Source of the DNA: an uncultured Bacteroidales bacterium
Lineage (GTDB): Bacteria; Bacteroidota; Bacteroidia; Bacteroidales; UBA932
NCBI GenBank assembly: GCA_937901105.1
Contig: CALCHD010000252.1
Coordinates: forward strand, 1-6,082
Direction: 5' to 3'
DNA length: 6,082 nucleotides
The notes beneath the pieces are model-generated. The model was not told where the DNA came from. It worked only from the letters and a program-made list of their open reading frames with translations, and made no database searches. Made by a program: the position numbers and the translations under genes. Below, piece after piece: positions 1 through 3,828 of this stretch (its first letter is position 1; every line of letters starts with the position of its first letter).

Positions 1-190
1 AAGCTGGATTTTTCCAGTCCGGCTGAGAAATGATACCCACGCTGTAGCCGTGGGCTTCTAAAACGCGGCTGATAATGGCATGACCAAAGGACGGGTGATC
101 TACGTAGGCATCGCCGATGACATATACAAAATCGCATTGACTCCAGCCTCGATCCAGCATATCCTGCTTACAGATAGGAAGAAAGCCCAT
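1..190 (-). CDS. ygiQ: YgiQ-family (UPF0313) radical SAM protein, N-terminal fragment
   Basis: This is the first 63 codons of a minus-strand gene that runs off the left edge of the window. The translation begins MGFLPICKQDMLDRGWSQCD and contains GDAYVDHPSFG (residues 26-36), followed by a GIISQPDW segment. These match what I recall of the N-terminus of YgiQ/UPF0313 proteins, which carry GDAYVDHPSFG and a G-I-I-A-Q-P-D-W type motif before the radical SAM core. The radical SAM cysteine cluster lies further downstream in the family and is not visible here. The exact biochemical role of the family is not established. The ATG at 188-190 is supported by a GGAGGT Shine-Dalgarno at 196-201. The wording GIISQPDWKN and the strong ribosome site resemble Clostridia more than Bacteroidota, unlike the genes on the right. 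Family assignment is confident; the clade is inference. Confidence 0.88.
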   Translation of the reverse strand, partial: MGFLPICKQDMLDRGWSQCDFVYVIGDAYVDHPSFGHAIISRVLEAHGYSVGIISQPDWKNPA

Positions 191-195
191 AAAAG

Positions 196-201
196 ACCTC
201 C
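196..201 (-). promoter_or_regulatory. Shine-Dalgarno of the ygiQ-like gene
   Basis: Read on the minus strand this is GGAGGT, five bases before the ATG at 190-188. It fixes the start codon. It also contrasts with the Bacteroidota-type genes to the right, which have no such site. Confidence 0.85.
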
Positions 202-219
202 AAATAACAATTTTCTCTC

Positions 220-248
220 AGTATATCACTTTTCGCCCGGAAAGGGAA
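220..248 (-). promoter_or_regulatory. Predicted promoter of the ygiQ-like gene (extended -10)
   Basis: On the minus strand there is a TATACT -10 hexamer at 220-225. The upstream TG at 227-228 gives an extended -10 (TGA-TATACT). The -35 position 17 bases away (243-248, TTCCCT) is weak, as is common with extended -10 promoters. It would give a leader of roughly 20-25 bases ending at the GGAGGT site. The call rests on motif reading only. Confidence 0.6.
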
Positions 249-282
249 GACCTACAGATAAAAAAGCAAGTATTTTCAGGCA

Positions 283-311
283 TTGACAAAATCAGTCACA
301 TTGAGTATCAT
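283..311 (+). promoter_or_regulatory. Predicted sigma-70/sigma-A promoter of the sigma-factor gene
   Basis: There is a perfect TTGACA -35 at 283-288, a 17-base spacer, and TATCAT as -10 at 306-311. Transcription would start near 317-319, leaving a leader of about 30 bases before the ATG at 349. The TTG of the -35 box is in frame with the downstream gene and could be mistaken for a start codon. The promoter and the ribosome site at 339-343 show that the real start is downstream. Confidence 0.75.
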
Positions 312-338
312 TGTCCCGAAAAAAAGTAAAATCGATAC

Positions 339-343
339 GGAGG
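339..343 (+). promoter_or_regulatory. Shine-Dalgarno of the sigma-factor gene
   Basis: GGAGG lies five bases before the ATG at 349-351. It decides this start over the in-frame TTG at 283, which sits inside the -35 box, and over the out-of-frame ATG at 344. Confidence 0.8.
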
Positions 344-348
344 ATGCT

Positions 349-813
349 ATGCTGGTCTATTTGCAAATGGTCGAAACTGCGGAGCAAAGGTCGCTGCTGG
401 AAACTTTATATTTGACCAACAGACAGCTGATGTATGCGGTTGCTTTTCGGATTCTGCGTAATCAGGAGGATGCGGAGGATGCGGTACATCAGGCATTTGT
501 AAAGATAGCGGAAAATATTACAAAAATTTCTGATCCTAACTGTCCAAAAACCAGGTCTTTTATCGTTACTATAGTAGAGAATAAAGCGATTGATATCTAC
601 AGGAAGCGGCATCGCTCCATTAATATCGGTCTCGGAGAGTTGGTTCCCGTTATGCAGGCTCCCTATACCGGTACCGGAAGGCTCGGTCGATGCATCGCGC
701 AGCTGCCTCCTACATACCGCCATGTTCTCGTGCTGCACCACATCTATGGCTACAAGTACAAGGAGATTCTTCTTCACTACTTTGTAGGCGCTGCAATTGA
801 GAGCAGATATTAA
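349..813 (+). CDS. ECF-type RNA polymerase sigma factor with abnormal C-terminus (probably truncated or chimeric)
   Basis: The reading frame from the ATG at 349 gives 154 residues. Residues about 18-85 look like sigma-70 region 2: a YAVAFRILRNQEDAEDAVHQAFVKI helix pair (29-53) and an NKAIDIYRKRHR segment (78-89) typical of core binding and -10 recognition. Residues about 116-140 (IAQLPPTYRHVLVLHHIYGYKYKEI) are the start of region 4, which binds the -35 element. Intact relatives then continue with a full helix-turn-helix and a basic tail of roughly 25 residues. Here only LLHYFVGAAIESRY follows before the stop, so most of the DNA-binding helix-turn-helix is missing. The break in similarity falls near base 769, where the surrounding DNA changes style. 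No anti-sigma factor gene is next to it. Function as a working sigma factor is doubtful. A faint resemblance of VGAAIESR to the usual VGxxxSR region 4 motif leaves open a decayed gene rather than a join. Confidence 0.75.
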   Translation: MLVYLQMVETAEQRSLLETLYLTNRQLMYAVAFRILRNQEDAEDAVHQAFVKIAENITKISDPNCPKTRSFIVTIVENKAIDIYRKRHRSINIGLGELVPVMQAPYTGTGRLGRCIAQLPPTYRHVLVLHHIYGYKYKEILLHYFVGAAIESRY

Positions 814-841
814 CAGACTAACTTAAATAACTGATATAATA

Positions 842-2167
842 ATGAATTCCAATACAAAATCGATTTCACCTTGGGCATGGATTTCAACATTGTATTTCCT
901 GCAAGGTATTCCGTATTTTATGGTGAACACTGTTTCTGTTATGATGTTTACCAAGATGGGTGTTCCAAATGGTGAGATGGCATTCTTTACCAGTTTGCTA
1001 TATCTTCCTTGGATGATCAAGCCTTTCTGGAGCCCATTTGTAGATATTTTCAAGACAAAGAGATGGTGGACAGTTTCAATGCAGTTGATTATGGCTGCTG
1101 CTTTTGTATTGCTTACAGTAACTTTGCCAGTGCCTGAAGCAGAGCAGATAGCAACATCAACTACACCTATGAGTATGTTCTATATAACTCTTCTACTATT
1201 TGTAGTTACAGCTTTTGCTTCTGCTACCCATGATATTGCAGCCGACGGTTTCTATATGTTGGCACTTTCTACCGGTGACCAGGCTCAGTTTGTAGGTATA
1301 CGATCTACATTCTACAGGTTGTCAGGATTGTTTGGTCAGGGTGTACTTGTTGCAATTGCTGGTATGATTGAGACAAATAGCGGAAATATTCCACTATCGT
1401 GGAGAATTACCCTATTGGTTACTACAGCCCTATTGGGAGTGTTGTCATTGTATCATACTTTCTTTTTGCCAAAACCTGCTGCTGATAAATCAACTTTGGG
1501 CGATCAGAAGGCATCTGCAGGTGCAATTTTTGCAGAGTTTGGACGTACTTTCAAGACATACTTTATGAAGCCTGGCGTTGTGTTGGCAATTGTATTCATG
1601 TTGCTTTACCGTTTGCCTGAGGCATTCCTGCTTAAGCTATGTATGCCATTCCTTGTTGCAAAACAGGAAGTAGGAGGTTTGGGTATGAGTACTGCCAGTG
1701 TTGGTATAGCATATGGAACAATTGGAACAATCTTCCTTACAGTTGGAGGAATCCTTGGCGGTGTATTTGCATCAAGAATAGGTTTAAAGAAATCTTTCTG
1801 GATAATGACACTTTGTATGACATTACCATGCGCTTCATTCCTTTACCTTGCAATTTTCCAACCTACAAATATTGCAGTAATTTCTGCTGCAATTTCAATT
1901 GAGCAGATTGGCTATGGATTTGGTTTTACAGCGTATATGCTTTATATGATGTACTTCTCAGACGGAGAGTTCAAGACTTCCCACTACGCAATATGTACAG
2001 CATTTATGGCTGCCAGTATGCTTATCCCAGGTATGTTTGCTGGTTTTATACAGGAGGCTTTGGGATATGTAAACTTCTTCTGGATGGTAATGGGCTGCTG
2101 TGCTGCAACGGTACTTGCAACAGCACTTGTTTACAATAGAGTTGATCCTTCATACGGAAAAAAATAA
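842..2167 (+). CDS. AmpG-like MFS permease (muropeptide or amino-sugar importer)
   Basis: This is a 441-residue, very hydrophobic protein with about 12 predicted membrane segments. A polar central loop near residues 210-235 separates two six-helix halves, the standard Major Facilitator layout. AmpG-type signatures are visible: YFLQGIPYF (18-26) in the first helix, LPWMIKPFWSPFVDIF (55-70) between helices 2 and 3, and ASATHDIAADGFY (126-138) in helix 4. AmpG permeases import GlcNAc-anhydroMurNAc muropeptides across the inner membrane for cell-wall recycling. Bacteroidota also have relatives suspected of carrying MurNAc or other sugars, so the substrate is inferred. The next gene, only six bases downstream, is a NamZ-like N-acetylmuramidase, which supports a cell-wall salvage role. 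The start has no Shine-Dalgarno and is preceded by an AT-rich stretch, as usual in Bacteroidota. I could not find a clear TAnnTTTG -7 promoter in the short upstream region, which may have been cut off at the junction. Confidence 0.85.
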   Translation: MNSNTKSISPWAWISTLYFLQGIPYFMVNTVSVMMFTKMGVPNGEMAFFTSLLYLPWMIKPFWSPFVDIFKTKRWWTVSMQLIMAAAFVLLTVTLPVPEAEQIATSTTPMSMFYITLLLFVVTAFASATHDIAADGFYMLALSTGDQAQFVGIRSTFYRLSGLFGQGVLVAIAGMIETNSGNIPLSWRITLLVTTALLGVLSLYHTFFLPKPAADKSTLGDQKASAGAIFAEFGRTFKTYFMKPGVVLAIVFMLLYRLPEAFLLKLCMPFLVAKQEVGGLGMSTASVGIAYGTIGTIFLTVGGILGGVFASRIGLKKSFWIMTLCMTLPCASFLYLAIFQPTNIAVISAAISIEQIGYGFGFTAYMLYMMYFSDGEFKTSHYAICTAFMAASMLIPGMFAGFIQEALGYVNFFWMVMGCCAATVLATALVYNRVDPSYGKK

Positions 2168-2173
2168 AAACGG

Positions 2174-3466
2174 ATGAAAAGAATTTTGAATATAATTATT
2201 GCTCTTGTTGCTTTTGCAGTTGTAGTGCCATCTTGTACTGCAAAAGCAGACAAAGAGTGCTGCACTAAAGAGGTTGTGAAGACAGGTATTGATGTACTTG
2301 AGTCAAACGGTTTCAAACAGCTTCAGGGCAAGAAGATTGGTCTTGTGACCAATCCGTCGGGAGTAAACAACAAGCTTGTTTCTACTGTAGATATTCTTGC
2401 AAATGCTCCTGGCGTTGAGCTTGTGGCCCTATATGGTCCGGAGCACGGCGTTAGAGGTGATATTCACGCAGGTGACAAGGTGAGTGACGATGTAGATCCT
2501 AAAACTGGTGTTCCAGTTTACTCTCTATACGGCAAGACCCGCAAGCCAACCCCAGAGATGCTTAAGGATGTTGATGCAATCGTATATGACATTCAGGACA
2601 ACGGCTGCCGTTCTTTCACATTCATCAGCACCCTAGGCCTTCTAATGGAGGCTGCTGCGGAGAATGGCAAGGAGGTTATCGTTCTTGACCGTCCTAATCC
2701 GCTTGGCGGAAACAAGGTTGAGGGTAACCTTGTAGAGGCAGGCAACTTCTCTTTCGTAAGCCAGTTTGAGATTCCTTACCTGTACGGCCTTACTGTAGGT
2801 GAACTTGCAATGATGCTTAACGAGGAGGGTATGCTTAAAGGAGAGAAAGGTACAAACGACACAATTGTGAAATGTAACCTTACAGTAGTTCCTATGGAGG
2901 GATGGAGCAGGGATATGGTATATACAGATACCAAACTTCCTTGGGTTCTTCCTTCTCCTCACATGCCACAGGCAGAGACTTCATACTACTATCCTGCAAC
3001 AGGTATCCTAGGTGAGCTTGGCTACATGTCAATTGGAGTGGGCTATACTCTTCCTTTCCAGATGGTGGCTGCACAGTGGATCAATGCTGCAGAGTTTGCA
3101 GATGCGCTTAACGCACTTGCACTTCCAGGCGTTACATTCAGGCCAATCAATGTGAAACCTTTCTACTCTGTGGGAAAAGGTGAGAACATGGGCGGTGTCC
3201 AGATCTACATTACAGATTACGAGAAGGCACACCTTACTTCAATCCAGTTCTACATCATGCAGGAGGTTGCAAGAATGTATCCGGAGCATGAGGTAATGGC
3301 CAACGCCGACAAAGGCAGATTCCGTATGTTTGATTTGGTTTCAGGCAGCAACTTCATTAGAGAGAAGTTTACCGAAACCCAGCAGTACAAGGATATTGAG
3401 GCTTACTGGAACAAAGATGTTGAGAGCTTCAAGGAGAAATCTGCAAAATACTACTTGTACAAGTAA
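2174..3466 (+). CDS. namZ: NamZ-like exo-beta-N-acetylmuramidase (DUF1343, GH171), lipoprotein
   Basis: This is a 430-residue protein of the DUF1343 family, whose founding member NamZ of Bacillus subtilis removes MurNAc from the non-reducing ends of peptidoglycan fragments. The N-terminus is a hydrophobic signal (residues 4-18) ending in VPSC, with Cys21 as the likely lipidated residue. The protein is therefore probably membrane-anchored and facing the periplasm. Family motifs run in order: KIGLVTNPSGVN (54-65), LYGPEHGVRG (86-95, with Glu90 and His91 in the strongly conserved block), SLYGKTRKPTPEML (117-130), YDIQDNGCRSFT (138-149), then VLDRPNPLGG and LPWVLPSPHMPQ. The length is normal for the family and the C-terminus looks complete. 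It follows the AmpG-like gene by six bases without a Shine-Dalgarno, so the two are very likely co-transcribed: hydrolysis outside the inner membrane, then import. A strong terminator lies just downstream. Confidence 0.9.
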   Translation: MKRILNIIIALVAFAVVVPSCTAKADKECCTKEVVKTGIDVLESNGFKQLQGKKIGLVTNPSGVNNKLVSTVDILANAPGVELVALYGPEHGVRGDIHAGDKVSDDVDPKTGVPVYSLYGKTRKPTPEMLKDVDAIVYDIQDNGCRSFTFISTLGLLMEAAAENGKEVIVLDRPNPLGGNKVEGNLVEAGNFSFVSQFEIPYLYGLTVGELAMMLNEEGMLKGEKGTNDTIVKCNLTVVPMEGWSRDMVYTDTKLPWVLPSPHMPQAETSYYYPATGILGELGYMSIGVGYTLPFQMVAAQWINAAEFADALNALALPGVTFRPINVKPFYSVGKGENMGGVQIYITDYEKAHLTSIQFYIMQEVARMYPEHEVMANADKGRFRMFDLVSGSNFIREKFTETQQYKDIEAYWNKDVESFKEKSAKYYLYK

Positions 3467-3488
3467 ATAGTTCTATATAGTAAAAATT

Positions 3489-3523
3489 GAGAGGGCTTTC
3501 CGCAAGGAGGCCCTCTCTTTTTT
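3489..3523 (+). terminator. Rho-independent terminator of the permease-namZ unit
   Basis: The stem GAGAGGGC (3489-3496) pairs with GCCCTCTC (3510-3517), is extended after a small bulge by TCC/GGA, and is closed by a GCAA tetraloop (3502-3505). It is followed at once by six T residues (3518-3523). It begins 23 bases after the namZ stop codon. The A-rich stretch before the stem can also pair with the T tract, so some termination in the opposite direction is possible. Confidence 0.93.
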
Positions 3524-3549
3524 CTTCCCGACAGATTTTTTCTTTAGCG

Positions 3550-3671
3550 GTTGAGAAGATATTCCCATCGGGGGACGACGCAGTCTCCTCTGCTTCGTCA
3601 TTTCTACGTTGCACTCCGAAATAACTCGCAACCGTCGAATGAGGTCCCCCTAAAGGGAATATCTTCTCAAC
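3550..3671. repeat. Palindromic intergenic element 1 (long hairpin with inverted core)
   Basis: The perfect 17-base arms are 3550-3566 and 3655-3671. A second pairing, GGGGGAC (3570-3576) with GTCCCCC (3644-3650), sits inside them after a short mismatch. Together they enclose a core at 3582-3640. The core carries its own small stem, ATTTC (3600-3604) with GAAAT (3618-3622). No credible coding sequence and no transposase are present. It resembles the short palindromic repeats scattered between genes in many bacterial genomes, but I cannot name its family. It could act as a transcript 3'-end structure or be a passive mobile repeat. Confidence 0.85.
3582..3640 (-). repeat. Shared repeat core, copy 1
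   Basis: Read on the minus strand, its first 21 and last 21 bases are identical to those of copy 2 (3733-3781). The middle is 17 bases here against 7 in copy 2. It is in the opposite orientation to copy 2, so the two copies could pair with each other over two 21-base blocks and compete with the local hairpins. Confidence 0.92.
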
Positions 3672-3702
3672 AGTATAATAAAAGTTATTGTCGGTATTCA
3701 AA

Positions 3703-3812
3703 ATTTGAGAAGGTGTTGGAACTGCCTGCATAATTCGACGGTTGCGAGTTATTGCGTAGCAATGACGAAGCAGAGGAGACTTCGAGCAGGTAGTTTCAAT
3801 ACCCTCTCAAAT
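3703..3812. repeat. Palindromic intergenic element 2 (imperfect hairpin with core)
   Basis: The terminal arms 3703-3729 and 3786-3812 are inverted repeats matching at 23 of 27 positions. All four differences are transitions. Read as a plus-strand transcript, three of them become G-U wobble pairs and one an A-C mismatch. The arms enclose a core (3733-3781) that is the inverted relative of the core in element 1. The core has a small stem ATTGC (3751-3755) with GCAAT (3759-3763) and a three-base loop. The element ends 16 bases beyond the stop codon of the minus-strand AsmA-like gene, so it may also serve as that gene's 3'-end structure. No T-tract makes it a classical terminator. Confidence 0.8.
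3733..3781 (+). repeat. Shared repeat core, copy 2
   Basis: This is a 49-base core inside element 2. Blocks 3733-3753 and 3761-3781 are exact reverse complements of 3620-3640 and 3582-3602. The 7-base middle forms a tight ATTGC-GTA-GCAAT hairpin with its neighbours. Compared with copy 1, the stem differs by one base pair changed on both sides (G-C here, T-A there). Confidence 0.92.
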
Positions 3813-3828
3813 CTAGGTGCAGAATGAA

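Noticed and set aside
80..286. Plus-strand open frame of 68 codons
   Set aside because: It lies opposite the well-supported ygiQ-like N-terminus and its promoter region, has no ribosome site, and its product resembles nothing recognisable.
406..777. Minus-strand open frame of 123 codons
   Set aside because: It is antisense to the sigma-factor gene, whose own frame carries clear family motifs.
778..841. Bacteroidota-type promoter (TTTG and TAnnTTTG) before the permease gene
   Set aside because: A TTTG occurs at 781-784 but no acceptable TAnnTTTG follows at the right distance, so no promoter is called here.
3551..3733. Plus-strand 60-codon frame through the repeat region, with a minus-strand frame also spanning it (3429-3731)
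   Set aside because: Both run through hairpin arms and repeat cores, have low-complexity products and lack start signals; they are by-products of the palindromes.
3550..3812. CRISPR array or insertion sequence
   Set aside because: There are only two cores, in inverted orientation, with no regular spacers and no cas gene; no transposase frame lies between the inverted repeats, so neither a CRISPR array nor an autonomous IS is supported.
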